From Serratia ficaria (GTDB taxonomy: Bacteria > Pseudomonadota > Gammaproteobacteria > Enterobacterales > Enterobacteriaceae), in assembly GCF_900187015.1 (NCBI RefSeq), contig NZ_LT906479.1, positions 1,612,001 to 1,676,000 of the forward strand: a stretch of 64,000 bases of DNA, given 5' to 3'. Of this stretch, positions 9,211 to 18,545 are shown in pieces. The position numbers and the translations under genes are program-made. The number at the start of each line of letters is the position of its first letter. Position 1 is the stretch's first letter. The notes beneath the pieces were generated by a model. That model worked only from the letters and a program-made list of their open reading frames with translations. It was not told where the DNA came from and ran no database searches.

Positions 9211-9486
9211 ATGAAAAAGTTATTCGCAATGATGATGTGCAGCGCGTTGATGTTGGGCGTAGCCGGTGCCAATGCCGCAGACGGCATGGGCAAGGACGCG
9301 ATGAAGAAGGACGGCATGAGCCAGATGTCGCACGACGGCATGGCGAAAGACGGCATGAAAAAGGATGCCATGAAGAAAGACTGCATGGGTAAAGACTGCA
9401 TGAAGAAGGATCACATGGGCAAGGAGGCGATGAAAAAGGACGGCATGAAAAAGGACGAAATGAAAAAGGATGCGATGGGGCAGTAA
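9211..9486 (+). CDS. pentapeptide MxKDx repeat protein
   Basis: 91 residues: a signal peptide (about 1-23, cleavage near GANA-AD), then an almost pure low-complexity array of MxKDx pentapeptides (DGM, KKDAM, KKDGM, GKDCM and so on). It matches the secreted 'pentapeptide MXKDX repeat' family, whose function is unknown to me. It is rich in Met and Lys/Asp with two Cys (GKDCM repeats). As the last gene of module 2, it may supply methionine-rich, oxidisable or metal-binding sites in the periplasm. That would fit a methionine-sulfoxide-type reductase partner, but this is inference. Confidence 0.8.
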   Translation: MKKLFAMMMCSALMLGVAGANAADGMGKDAMKKDGMSQMSHDGMAKDGMKKDAMKKDCMGKDCMKKDHMGKEAMKKDGMKKDEMKKDAMGQ

Positions 9487-9487
9487 T

Positions 9488-9520
9488 AAAAAAGGCGCAG
9501 TTTAAACAACTGCGCCTTTC
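9488..9520. terminator. bidirectional Rho-independent terminator
   Basis: Stem AAAGGCGCAG (9491-9500), 9-nt loop, CTGCGCCTTT (9510-9519). An A-run to the left gives a U-tract for minus-strand transcripts. It separates the MxKDx gene from betT and can serve both, more strongly betT. Confidence 0.85.
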
Positions 9521-9537
9521 GGCCGTGCCTGCGCCTG

Positions 9538-11577
9538 TTACATATCCGGGAAGGTCAGGGTGTTGCCCGGCGCTTCGCGGTGAATATGCAGGAAGTTCAG
9601 GTGTTTCTCGTACTGGTCGAGAATGTCGCCAATCACCTGTTCTTTGCTGTAGTCCATCAGGTCGTTGCCCTGGGTGCCTTCCATCAGGAAGGTTTCCAGC
9701 CGGTAGTAGTGCGATTTGCCGGAGCGGGCGCGGTAGGTGAAGCCCGGCACCGAGTAACGCATCGGCCAGATCTGGTAGATGAAGTTCTGCTCCTCGCCCA
9801 ACCGCACCAGCAGTTCCAGGTGGTTCAACCGTTCATCTTCCGCCGGCGGCACCTCGGTGAACTCCACCTTCGCGCCGCGCAGCTCCAGCTCGCGCGCCAC
9901 GTCCTGCATCGCCGGGCGGCACACTTTATCCAGCATCTTCTGCGTGTACTGCGTGCCCGGGTAGTTCATCACCCGCGACAGGCGCTGTTTCCAGTTCAGC
10001 ACGTCGTGGCTGGAAACCGGCACCGGCGCCAGGGTGCTGAGCGCGCTGGCCCTGCGGTAGTCCTCGACCCGCAGCGATTTGTACAGTCCGGCCATCACGA
10101 AGAAGATCACGAAGCTGAACGGCAAGCCCATGATCACCGTGGTCTTCTGCAGCGCGGGCACGCCGTCGGTCATCAGCATGCCGATGGTCAGCAGGCCGAT
10201 CGCCACCGACCAGAAAATCCGCAGCCAGTTCGGCGCGTCGTTATTGATGTCGGCCAGGCGCGAGGTGAAGTTGCCCAATACCAGCGAGCCGGAGTCCGCC
10301 GAGGTGACGTAGAACAGCAGGCCGGTGATGGTGGCCACCGAGGCGCTGAAGGTGAAGCCCGGGTACTGCGCCAGCAGGCTGTAGAAGCCGCGCTCCGGGT
10401 ACTGCATCACTTCCTGGGCGAATTCGGCGTTGCCGTGAATGATCTGGTACAGCGCGCTGTTGCCGAAGATCGACAGCCACAGCAGGGTGAACACGAACGG
10501 AATGATCAGCGTGCCGACCACGAACTGGCGAATGGTGCGGCCGCGTGAAATACGCGCCAGGAACAGGCCGACAAACGGCGACCAGGCCACCCACCAGGCC
10601 CAGAAGAACAGGGTCCAGTTGTTCATCCATTCCACCGGGCGATCGAAGGCGAAGCTGTTGAGCGTCATGCCCATAAAGCGGTTGATGTAATCGCCGACGT
10701 TGAGCACCAGCGCGTTCAGCAGGAACTCGGTGTCGCCGAAGAACAACACGAACAGGATCAGCCCCAACGCCAGCAGCACGTTCAGCTCGGACAGGATGCG
10801 GATGCCCTTATTGACGCCGGAAGTCACCGAGATGGTGGCCATGATCACCGACAGCAGGATCAGCGAACCTTGCACCGTCAGATTTTCCGGCACCTGGAAC
10901 AGCACCTTCAGGCCGTAGTTCAGCTGCACCACGCCGATGCCCAGGGTGGTGGCGATGCCGAAGATGGTGCCCAGCACCGCGGCGATATCCACGCTGTGGC
11001 CGATCGGGCCGTTAATGCGCTTGCCGAAGATCGGGTACAGCGCCGAGCGGATGGTCAGCGGCAGGTTGTAGCGGTAGCTGAAGTAGCCGAGGGCGATGCC
11101 CATCAGCGCGTACATCGACCAGCCGGTGAGGCCGTAGTGGAACAGCGTCCACACCATGGCCTGGCGCGCGGCCTCGAGCGTTTGCGCGTCGCCCTCCGGC
11201 GGCATCATGTACTGGGTCACCGGTTCGGCGACCGAGAAGAACATCAGGTCGATGCCGATGCCGGCGGCGAACAGCATCGCCGCCCAGCTCATCAGGCTGA
11301 ATTCCGGTTTGGATTGCTCAGGCCCGAGCTTGATGGAGCCGAAGCGCGAGGCGGCGATAAACACCACGAACACAATGTACAGGGTGGCGGCCAGCAGGTA
11401 GTACCAACCGAAGGTGGTCGACACCCAATTCAGGGTTCGGGTGATCCAGCGCCCGGAGAAGTCGGTGAAAAAGATGGTCATCAGCGAGAAGGCCAGGATC
11501 AGCCCCGCCGACGTGAAGAAAACCACAGGGTTGAGGCGATCCTGCTGCGGTTTTGAGGAGGTTTCGCGTGTTGTCAT
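9538..11577 (-). CDS. betT: high-affinity choline transporter BetT
   Basis: 679 residues of the BCCT family: about twelve membrane helices, then a long C-terminal cytoplasmic domain (about 510-679) thought to sense osmolarity. I recognise strong similarity to E. coli BetT in segments such as WYYLLAATLYIVFVVFIAAS, SWAAMLFAAGIGIDLMFF and the C-terminal GNDLMDYSKEQVIGDILDQY. It imports choline with protons for betaine synthesis. The start at 11577 (MTTRETSS) has AGAGGA about 5 nt upstream; the longer frame to 11691 adds unrelated residues. It is divergent from betIBA across the region with the BetI operator. Confidence 0.93.
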   Translation of the reverse strand: MTTRETSSKPQQDRLNPVVFFTSAGLILAFSLMTIFFTDFSGRWITRTLNWVSTTFGWYYLLAATLYIVFVVFIAASRFGSIKLGPEQSKPEFSLMSWAAMLFAAGIGIDLMFFSVAEPVTQYMMPPEGDAQTLEAARQAMVWTLFHYGLTGWSMYALMGIALGYFSYRYNLPLTIRSALYPIFGKRINGPIGHSVDIAAVLGTIFGIATTLGIGVVQLNYGLKVLFQVPENLTVQGSLILLSVIMATISVTSGVNKGIRILSELNVLLALGLILFVLFFGDTEFLLNALVLNVGDYINRFMGMTLNSFAFDRPVEWMNNWTLFFWAWWVAWSPFVGLFLARISRGRTIRQFVVGTLIIPFVFTLLWLSIFGNSALYQIIHGNAEFAQEVMQYPERGFYSLLAQYPGFTFSASVATITGLLFYVTSADSGSLVLGNFTSRLADINNDAPNWLRIFWSVAIGLLTIGMLMTDGVPALQKTTVIMGLPFSFVIFFVMAGLYKSLRVEDYRRASALSTLAPVPVSSHDVLNWKQRLSRVMNYPGTQYTQKMLDKVCRPAMQDVARELELRGAKVEFTEVPPAEDERLNHLELLVRLGEEQNFIYQIWPMRYSVPGFTYRARSGKSHYYRLETFLMEGTQGNDLMDYSKEQVIGDILDQYEKHLNFLHIHREAPGNTLTFPDM

Positions 11578-11859
11578 CGTCATCCTCTGATCTGAGTAAA
11601 ATCGTGTTCGCACCCTAACCTGAACGACGCGCAGGCGTCGCCCGGAAAAAGCGCGAATAAAGGCGGCGGCAACCATCATTCTGCTTGCCAAATATTGCCG
11701 CTTTGCCTGTTAACGAAACAAGAAACTGTTTCGTGGCGGGAACCGCTTAGGGCCACTGATTTTGGTCAGATTCGTTAATTACCTCACAAAAATCAGCCAG
11801 TTCCACAACCGAAAAGTACAAAATTGTAACCAGGCGGCAATAAAATATATGCAATTTTT

Positions 11860-11873
11860 ATTGAACGTTCAAT
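11860..11873. promoter_or_regulatory. probable BetI operator
   Basis: A perfect 14-bp palindrome ATTGAACGTTCAAT in the betT/betI divergent promoter region. It fits what is known of the BetI site in E. coli, which contains GACGTTCAAT. The rest of the 11578-11980 region is AT-rich promoter sequence with no other gene. Confidence 0.75.
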
Positions 11874-11980
11874 CAAAAAAAAGTTTAATAGTTCTCATGA
11901 AGACCTGATTCAGCAGGTGGAACGGCAGCGAAATCCACCCGATGAGATAAGGCCGAAGTCGGTTTTGTGAGAGTCGAATT

Positions 11981-12577
11981 ATGCCAAAGGTAGGAATGCA
12001 GCCAATCAGAAGGCAGCAGTTGATTGATGCCACGCTGGCCGCAGTAAACGAAGTGGGTATGCACGACGCCACCATCGCGCAGATAGCGCGCCGGGCAGGC
12101 GTTTCCAACGGCATCATCAGTCATTATTTCAAGGACAAGAACGGCCTGCTGGAAGCCACGATGCGCTATTTGATCAGCCATCTGGGCGAAGCGGTGAAAT
12201 TGCGGCTTCAGGCATTGCACGACCACAGCCCGGCGTCACGGCTGCTGGCGATAGTCGCCGGCAACTTTGACGACAGCCAGATCAACAGCGCGGCGATGAA
12301 AACCTGGCTGGCCTTTTGGGCCAGCAGCCTGCATCAGCCGCAGCTCAATCGGCTGCAGCAGGTCAACGGCCGCCGACTGTATTCCAACCTGTGCGCCGAG
12401 TTCCGGCGCGCGCTGCCGCAACCGCAGGCGCGGCTGGCGGCGAAAGGGCTGGCGGCGTTGATCGACGGCCTGTGGCTGCGCAGCGCGCTGCGCGGTTCGG
12501 CGTTTAACCAGGCGCAGGCGATCGCGCTCACCACCGACTACATTCAGTTTCAACTCCGGGGGCAGACGCCACCCTGA
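11981..12577 (+). CDS. betI: choline-responsive repressor BetI
   Basis: 198-residue TetR-family repressor. The N-terminal HTH is seen in [22 protein letters not shown]. The remaining helical ligand-binding domain matches BetI in length and sequence ([18 protein letters not shown]). BetI represses betT and betIBA until choline is present. It is first in the betI-betB-betA operon, 20 nt before betB. The operator candidate at 11860-11873 lies upstream. Confidence 0.93.
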   Translation: MPKVGMQPIRRQQLIDATLAAVNEVGMHDATIAQIARRAGVSNGIISHYFKDKNGLLEATMRYLISHLGEAVKLRLQALHDHSPASRLLAIVAGNFDDSQINSAAMKTWLAFWASSLHQPQLNRLQQVNGRRLYSNLCAEFRRALPQPQARLAAKGLAALIDGLWLRSALRGSAFNQAQAIALTTDYIQFQLRGQTPP

Positions 12578-12597
12578 GGACAACCCAAGGAGATCCT

Positions 12598-14070
12598 ATG
12601 TCCCGTTTTGGCTTGCAGAAGCTCTATATCAATGGCGCTTATGTAGACAGTACCGATGGAAAAACTTTCAACGCGGTGAACCCGGCGAATGGCGAAGTGC
12701 TTGCCGAGGTCCAGTCCGCCAGCGCTGAAGACGTCAACCGTGCGGTTGCCAGCGCGGCCAGCGGACAAAAGGTGTGGGCGGCGATGACGGCGATGGAGCG
12801 TTCGCGCATCCTGCGCCGCGCGGTAGACATTCTGCGCGAACGCAACGACGAGCTGGCGGCGCTGGAAACCCTGGATACCGGCAAGGCGATGGCGGAAACC
12901 ACCGCGGTGGACATCGTCACCGGCGCCGACGTGCTGGAATACTACGCCGGCCTGATCCCGGCCATCGAAGGCCAGCAGATCCCGCTGCGCGACACCTCCT
13001 TTGTCTATACCCGCCGCGAGCCGTTGGGCGTGGTGGCCGGTATCGGCGCCTGGAACTACCCGATTCAAATCGCGCTGTGGAAATCCGCGCCGGCGCTGGC
13101 GGCGGGCAACGCGATGATTTTCAAACCGAGCGAAGTCACTTCGCTGACGGCGCTGAAGCTGGCGGAAATCTACACCGAGGCCGGCCTGCCGGACGGCGTG
13201 TTCAACGTGGTGACCGGCAGCGGCGCGGAAGTGGGCCAGTACCTGACCGATCATCCGGGCATCGCGAAAGTGTCCTTCACCGGCGGGGTGAAAACCGGCA
13301 AGAAGGTGATGGCCAACGCTTCCGGCTCGACGCTGAAAGAAGTCACCATGGAATTGGGCGGCAAATCCCCCCTGATCGTCTTCGACGACGCCGATCTGGA
13401 TCGCGCCGCCGACATCGCCATGATGGCCAACTTCTACAGCTCAGGCCAGGTGTGCACCAACGGCACCCGGGTGTTCGTGCCGGCCGCGCTGCAGGCGCAG
13501 TTTGAGGCGAAAATTCTCGAACGCGTACGGCGCATCCGCCTGGGCGACCCGACCGATCCGCAAACCAACTTCGGGCCGCTGGTCAGCTTTGCCCATATGG
13601 AGTCGGTGCTGCGCTTTATCGAGAGCGGCAAGAACGGCGGCGCGCGCCTGCTGTGCGGCGGTGAACGCGTGACCGAGGGCGACTTCGCCAAGGGCGCCTA
13701 CGTGGCGCCGACGGTGTTCAGCGACTGCAGCGACGACATGGAAATCGTGCGCGAAGAGATCTTCGGCCCGGTGATGAGCATTCTCAGCTACCAGACGGAA
13801 GAAGAGGCGGTGCGCCGCGCCAACGACACCACCTTCGGCCTGGCCGCCGGTCTGGTGACCAACGATCTGACCCGCGCGCACCGCGTGATCCACCAGCTGG
13901 AGGCCGGCATCTGCTGGATCAACACCTGGGGCGAATCGGCGGCGGAAATGCCGGTGGGCGGCTACAAGCAGTCCGGTGTCGGCCGCGAGAACGGCCTGGC
14001 GACGCTGGAACACTACACCCAGATTAAATCGGTGCAGGTCGAGCTGGGCGATTACGCCTCGGTATTTTAA
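12598..14070 (+). CDS. betB: betaine aldehyde dehydrogenase BetB
   Basis: 490 residues of the aldehyde dehydrogenase superfamily. The general-base Glu lies in MELGGKSP and the catalytic Cys in [17 protein letters not shown]. The Rossmann-type NAD(P) region and the C-terminal bridging segment are complete. It oxidises betaine aldehyde to glycine betaine in the cytoplasm. Its usual length and its position between betI and betA support the assignment. The gene ends at the left end of an ERIC element. Confidence 0.94.
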   Translation: MSRFGLQKLYINGAYVDSTDGKTFNAVNPANGEVLAEVQSASAEDVNRAVASAASGQKVWAAMTAMERSRILRRAVDILRERNDELAALETLDTGKAMAETTAVDIVTGADVLEYYAGLIPAIEGQQIPLRDTSFVYTRREPLGVVAGIGAWNYPIQIALWKSAPALAAGNAMIFKPSEVTSLTALKLAEIYTEAGLPDGVFNVVTGSGAEVGQYLTDHPGIAKVSFTGGVKTGKKVMANASGSTLKEVTMELGGKSPLIVFDDADLDRAADIAMMANFYSSGQVCTNGTRVFVPAALQAQFEAKILERVRRIRLGDPTDPQTNFGPLVSFAHMESVLRFIESGKNGGARLLCGGERVTEGDFAKGAYVAPTVFSDCSDDMEIVREEIFGPVMSILSYQTEEEAVRRANDTTFGLAAGLVTNDLTRAHRVIHQLEAGICWINTWGESAAEMPVGGYKQSGVGRENGLATLEHYTQIKSVQVELGDYASVF

Positions 14071-14071
14071 C

Positions 14072-14198
14072 TATCCCCGTCGTCTTTCAAACTACAGCGT
14101 TGTTGGCTGCGAGCGCAGACCCCAGTCACTTACTTGAGTAAGCTCCTGGGGCTCTGCGCCCTTGTCGCCTAGCTGTAACTCGAAATCCATAGGGGATA
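14072..14198. repeat. ERIC element (127 bp) between betB and betA
   Basis: An imperfect palindrome of 127 bp starting TATCCCC (14072) and ending GGGGATA. It contains both diagnostic ERIC cores: CCCCAGTCACTTACTT and GTAAGCTCCTGGGG. Length and ends match the enterobacterial repetitive intergenic consensus exactly. It starts next to the betB stop, inside the operon, so it will be transcribed and can fold. Confidence 0.93.
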
Positions 14199-14295
14199 TA
14201 TCCTTTTTTGCATCTAAAACTGCCTTGATATATTCAGCATGCGGAATTCAAGCCATTCGCATCATTCAGGCATACGAATATTTAGGAGATAATCG

Positions 14296-15963
14296 ATGGA
14301 ATACGATTACATCATTATCGGCGCAGGTTCCGCCGGCAACGTATTGGCCACCCGTTTGACCGAAGACGCTGACGTCAGCGTACTGCTGCTGGAAGCCGGC
14401 GGCCCGGACTACCGGATGGATTTCCGTACTCAAATGCCGGCCGCGCTGGCATTCCCGCTGCAGGGCCGCCGCTACAACTGGGCGTATGAGACCGATCCTG
14501 AGCCGCATATGAACAACCGCCGCATGGAGTGCGGCCGCGGCAAGGGCCTGGGCGGCTCTTCGCTGATCAACGGCATGTGCTACATCCGCGGCAACGCGAT
14601 GGACTTCGACAACTGGGCGAAGGCGCCGGGTCTGGAAGACTGGAGCTACCTCGATTGCCTGCCGTATTTCCGCAAGGCGGAAACCCGCGACATCGGGCCG
14701 AACGATTATCACGGCGGCGAAGGCCCGGTCAGCGTCACCACGCCGAAAGCCGGCAATAACGAACTGTTCCACGCCATGGTGGAAGCCGGGGTACAGGCGG
14801 GCTACCCGCGCACCGACGACCTGAACGGCTATCAGCAGGAAGGCTTTGGCCCGATGGATCGCACCGTGACGCCGAAAGGCCGCCGCGCCAGCACCGCCCG
14901 CGGTTATCTGGATCAGGCGCGCGCGCGTCCCAACCTGAAGATCGTCACCCATGCGCTGACCGATCACATTGTGTTCGACGGCAAGCGCGCGGTGGGGGTG
15001 AACTATCTGCAGGGCGACGGCAACCAGCCGATCCGCGCCACCGCGCGTCGCGAAGTGCTGCTGTGCGCCGGGGCCATCGCTTCGCCGCAGATCCTGCAGC
15101 GCTCCGGCGTCGGCCCGGCGGCCCTGCTGAAAAGCCTCGACATCAATCTGGTGCATGATTTGCCGGGCGTTGGCGAGAACCTGCAGGACCACCTGGAAAT
15201 GTATCTGCAGTACGCCTGTAAAAAACCGGTGTCGCTGTATCCGGCGCTGCAATGGTTCAACCAGCCGAAGATCGGCGCGGAGTGGCTGTTCAACGGCACC
15301 GGCGTGGGCGCCAGCAACCAGTTCGAGGCCGGCGGTTTTATCCGCAGCCGCGAAGAGTTCGCCTGGCCGAACATTCAGTACCATTTCCTGCCGGTGGCGA
15401 TTAACTACAACGGCAGCAACGCGGTGAAAGAGCACGGCTTCCAGGCGCACGTCGGCTCGATGCGTTCGCCGAGCCGCGGCCGAGTGCAGGTGAAATCGAA
15501 AGATCCGCGCCAGCATCCGAGCATCCTGTTTAACTATATGGCGACCGAGCAGGACTGGCAGGAGTTCCGCGACGCCATCCGCATCACGCGCGAAATCATG
15601 GCGCAGCCGGCGTTGGACGAATACCGCGGCCGCGAAATCAGCCCGGGGCCGGAGGTGCAGACCGACGAGCAGCTGGACGCCTTCGTGCGCGAACATGCCG
15701 AAACCGCTTTCCACCCGTCCTGCTCATGCAAAATGGGTGAAGACGAGATGGCGGTGGTCGACGGCCAGGGCCGGGTGCACGGCATGGAAGGGCTGCGGGT
15801 GGTGGATGCGTCGATCATGCCGTTGATCATCACCGGCAACCTGAACGCCACCACCATCATGATCGCCGAGAAGATCGCCGACCGCATCCGCCAGCGCGCC
15901 CCGCTGCCGCGCAGCACCGCCGACTACCATGTCGCCGGCGATGCGCCGGCGCGCAAGCAGTAA
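14296..15963 (+). CDS. betA: choline dehydrogenase BetA
   Basis: 555-residue GMC-family flavoprotein. The N-terminal FAD-binding motif is [18 protein letters not shown]. The GMC signature is near [20 protein letters not shown], and the C-terminal His region near [10 protein letters not shown] and [10 protein letters not shown]. It oxidises choline to betaine aldehyde at the membrane and can carry out the second step too. Length equals E. coli BetA. It is separated from betB by about 225 bp holding an ERIC element, and AGGAG precedes the start. Confidence 0.94.
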   Translation: MEYDYIIIGAGSAGNVLATRLTEDADVSVLLLEAGGPDYRMDFRTQMPAALAFPLQGRRYNWAYETDPEPHMNNRRMECGRGKGLGGSSLINGMCYIRGNAMDFDNWAKAPGLEDWSYLDCLPYFRKAETRDIGPNDYHGGEGPVSVTTPKAGNNELFHAMVEAGVQAGYPRTDDLNGYQQEGFGPMDRTVTPKGRRASTARGYLDQARARPNLKIVTHALTDHIVFDGKRAVGVNYLQGDGNQPIRATARREVLLCAGAIASPQILQRSGVGPAALLKSLDINLVHDLPGVGENLQDHLEMYLQYACKKPVSLYPALQWFNQPKIGAEWLFNGTGVGASNQFEAGGFIRSREEFAWPNIQYHFLPVAINYNGSNAVKEHGFQAHVGSMRSPSRGRVQVKSKDPRQHPSILFNYMATEQDWQEFRDAIRITREIMAQPALDEYRGREISPGPEVQTDEQLDAFVREHAETAFHPSCSCKMGEDEMAVVDGQGRVHGMEGLRVVDASIMPLIITGNLNATTIMIAEKIADRIRQRAPLPRSTADYHVAGDAPARKQ

Positions 15964-16122
15964 CCGACATGCCCTCTCGCCGATGAGGGGGAGGGCCGCT
16001 GTAGCAAGCAACCCCTCTCCATATGCTCTTCCCCGAGGCGAGGGGGCAATTCATACCCGCCATCGTTCAAACTGCAGGTAACAACGCCGCAACGCTAAGG
16101 CTATGGGGTATAAATGTACCGC
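15964..16122. other. intergenic region with dispersed-repeat-like inverted repeats
   Basis: A convergent intergenic stretch. The first part has GC-rich inverted repeats (CCCTCTCGCC near 15972 against GGCGAGGGGG near 16038). The second (about 16058-16112) begins CATACCCGCCATCGTTCAAA and ends ATGGGGTATAAA; its left end resembles the outer end of ERIC (TATCCCC...CTTTCAA). It may be a deleted ERIC-type element and may help terminate both flanking genes. Confidence 0.45.
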
Positions 16123-17745
16123 TTAAGCCGGCAGCGAGATCGCCTGATCGAAACTGTTTGGCGTCGCCATGCGCCACATGCGGGCGTAAAAGTCGCTTTC
16201 AATCTCCTTTTGCAGCAGCGCGCCGGGTTCCAGGTAATAGTAGATATCGGCGTAGACCTTGATTTCGGTCGAGGTGATGCGGCGCAGCATATGGTGCGAC
16301 GTCAGCTGCTCGGGGCGGCTGACGCCGGCCGCCGCCAGCATTTCCGCCAGCGCTTTTACCGTGTTTTGATGGAAATGGTAAACGCGCTCGGCCTTGTTCG
16401 GCACCACCAGCGCCTTTTGCCGCAGCGGATCCTGCGTGGCGACGCCGGTCGGGCAGTGGTTGGTGTGGCAGCTCTGCGACTGGATGCAGCCGACGGCGAA
16501 CATAAAGCCGCGCGCCGAGTTCACCCAGTCGGCGCCCAGCACCAGCACGCTGGCGATGTCGAAGGCGCTGATGATCTTGCCGCTGGCGCCGATCTTGATC
16601 TGGTCGCGCAGCCCGCAGCCCACCAGGGTGTTGTGCACGAACAGCAGCCCTTCGCGCAGCGGCATGCCCATATAGTTCGACAGCTCGAGCGGCGCGGCGC
16701 CGGTGCCGCCCTCCTTGCCGTCCACCACGATGAAGTCCGGCAGAATGCGGGTATGCAGCATCGCCTTGACGATGGCGACAAACTCCCAGGGATGGCCGAT
16801 ACACAGCTTGAAGCCGACGGGCTTACCCTCCGACAGTTCACGCAGTTGCTGAATGAAATGCATCATTTCCACCGGGGTGGTGAAAGCGCTGTGCGAGGCC
16901 GGGGAAATACAGTCTTCGCCCTGCGGCACTCCGCGGGTGGCGGCGATTTCCGCGTCCACCTTTTTCGCCGGCAGGATGCCGCCATGGCCCGGTTTGGCGC
17001 CCTGGCTGAGTTTTATCTCAATCATCTTCACCTGCGGGCTGCGCGCCTGTTCGGCAAAGCGCCGGGGATCGAAATGCCCGTCGGCGGTGCGGCAGCCAAA
17101 GTAGCCGCTGCCCAGCTCCCAGACCAGATCGCCGCCGTTTTCACGGTGATAGCGGCTGATGCTGCCCTCGCCGGTGTCGTGGTAGAAATTGCCCTTGGCC
17201 GCGCCGAGATTGAGGGCGCGGATGGCGTTGGCGGACAAGGCGCCGAAGCTCATGGCCGAAATATTGAAAATGGACGCCGAGTAGGGCTGCGTGCAGGCCG
17301 GGCCGCCGATGGCGACGCGGAAGCTGGTGGGATCGGAAACCTCTACCGGCCGCATGGAGTGGCCGATGCACTCGTAGCCGGTTTGATAAACGTCCAGCAG
17401 GGTGCCGAACGGCTTGTCGCCCATCTCGTTTTTGGCGCGGCGATAGACCAGGGTGCGCTGAGTGCGCGAAAACGGGATTTGCTCATTGTCCTGTTCCAGA
17501 AAATACTGGCGCAGCTCGGGGCGGATAAACTCGAAGAAGAAGCGCAGGCGGCCGATGATCGGGTAGTTACGGCAAATCGCGTGGCGTTGCTGGGTAAGAT
17601 CGTAAATGCCCAGCGCGCTCAAACAGCCGAAAACGAGGGCCGGCAGCAAAAACCACGGGTGGTTTAACATCAGCGCTAATGAAACCAGGGTAAGCAAAAT
17701 GCTCACGACGAAGCAGGTATAACGGCTGAATAATGATGACTTCAT
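16123..17745 (-). CDS. FMN-binding glutamate-synthase-family protein
   Basis: 540 residues: two N-terminal membrane helices (about 8-45), then a glutamate-synthase alpha-subunit-type FMN barrel (Glu_synthase). Family motifs include MSFGALSANAIRALN, EIKLSQGAKPGHGG and the cysteine region SQSCHTNHCPTGVATQDP for an Fe-S cluster. There is no glutaminase domain. Such proteins (for example YerD-like) are membrane-anchored and their true reaction is unsettled. The start at 17745 (MKSSLFSRY) has GGAG upstream. Single gene, convergent with betA. Confidence 0.82.
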   Translation of the reverse strand: MKSSLFSRYTCFVVSILLTLVSLALMLNHPWFLLPALVFGCLSALGIYDLTQQRHAICRNYPIIGRLRFFFEFIRPELRQYFLEQDNEQIPFSRTQRTLVYRRAKNEMGDKPFGTLLDVYQTGYECIGHSMRPVEVSDPTSFRVAIGGPACTQPYSASIFNISAMSFGALSANAIRALNLGAAKGNFYHDTGEGSISRYHRENGGDLVWELGSGYFGCRTADGHFDPRRFAEQARSPQVKMIEIKLSQGAKPGHGGILPAKKVDAEIAATRGVPQGEDCISPASHSAFTTPVEMMHFIQQLRELSEGKPVGFKLCIGHPWEFVAIVKAMLHTRILPDFIVVDGKEGGTGAAPLELSNYMGMPLREGLLFVHNTLVGCGLRDQIKIGASGKIISAFDIASVLVLGADWVNSARGFMFAVGCIQSQSCHTNHCPTGVATQDPLRQKALVVPNKAERVYHFHQNTVKALAEMLAAAGVSRPEQLTSHHMLRRITSTEIKVYADIYYYLEPGALLQKEIESDFYARMWRMATPNSFDQAISLPA

Positions 17746-17887
17746 AACATCTCCTGATGTTTTTTTTGATCCAGACGACATGACTCACGGAAGATCCGTG
17801 GGCAAATCTTAATCAACGGGAGGTGGATGTTATGTGGCTGTTGCTGCTAGATCGCTTATTGTTACATTAATTTAACCTGGCGGCCGA

Positions 17888-17926
17888 GAAAAGGTTGCCG
17901 CGCGGCGAACCGCGCAACAATCTGGC
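17888..17926 (-). terminator. probable terminator of the EAL/LuxR operon
   Basis: On the minus strand, GTTGCGCGG, loop TTCG, CCGCGCGGCAAC can pair with a small bulge and is followed by CTTTTCT, just downstream of the LuxR-type stop. Confidence 0.6.
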
Positions 17927-17933
17927 CAGGGGG

Positions 17934-18524
17934 TTATTTGCCGGCGACGAAGATCGCGCTCATGTTGCGCAGCCGCAGCTTTTTCATCGCGCTGTATTTC
18001 TGTGAAAAGATGGTCTTGGGGTGCGTGCCGCGCTTTTCCGCAATATGCAGCAGGCTGTCGCCGCGCAGCAGGTTAAAGATAACATCGCTCTCCGCCGGGC
18101 TGAGTTCGCGGGTTTTCTGCACCTTGATCCCGCCGGGCTCTTTGCTCTCCAGCAGCCGCTGTATTTTTTCCTGCAGCGAATAAAGCGGGATGCGCGTTGA
18201 CACCAGCTCCACGGAAATGCCCAGGATCGACAGCAGTTTCACCACCCGCTCATCGTCATAAAACACCAGAATGCGCGTTTTGGTGTTGTATTGCTGGTGC
18301 AGGGACACCAGGCTTTCAATCACGTTGACGCTCTGCTCCAGATTTTGCGAGGTAAAGATCAGCGCAATATCATGCTTGATGATCTTCTCCGCCTTGGCGC
18401 CGCCGTGCATGAAATCGGAAAACAGGCGAATGTCGTAAGGACCGTAATGTTTTTTCAGCAGCACTGAAAGGCCGACATAGCTGTACTTACACTCACTAAT
18501 CACCAGAACATTGTTTTTAGACAT
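17934..18524 (-). CDS. LuxR-type HTH transcriptional regulator next to the fim operon
   Basis: 196 residues. The N-terminal part (about 1-120) looks like a degenerate receiver without the acidic pocket. The C-terminal part (about 135-190) is a LuxR-type HTH (LSPAESDVIFNLLRGDSLLHIAEKRG), similar in style to RcsA/FimZ-type regulators. It is the second gene of a minus-strand pair with the EAL protein, divergent from the fimbrial operon, which suggests control of fimbriae or motility. The start is uncertain: ATG at 18524 or at 18539. Neither has a strong ribosome binding site, and coupling to the EAL stop at 18546 is possible. Confidence 0.7.
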   Translation of the reverse strand: MSKNNVLVISECKYSYVGLSVLLKKHYGPYDIRLFSDFMHGGAKAEKIIKHDIALIFTSQNLEQSVNVIESLVSLHQQYNTKTRILVFYDDERVVKLLSILGISVELVSTRIPLYSLQEKIQRLLESKEPGGIKVQKTRELSPAESDVIFNLLRGDSLLHIAEKRGTHPKTIFSQKYSAMKKLRLRNMSAIFVAGK

Positions 18525-18545
18525 AATGGCAAACACCATACTGAG

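Noticed and set aside
9211..9486. Short tandem DNA repeats, possible CRISPR-like array
   Set aside because: The repeats are coding, in frame, with a signal peptide; units are 15 bp and imperfect, which fits the MxKDx protein family.
17832..17870. 12-residue Leu-rich mini-ORF (MWLLLLDRLLLH) behind GGGAGGTGG, like an attenuation leader
   Set aside because: It lies on the plus strand between two minus-strand genes, with no plus-strand gene downstream to attenuate and only a terminator of the opposite operon after it; probably chance.
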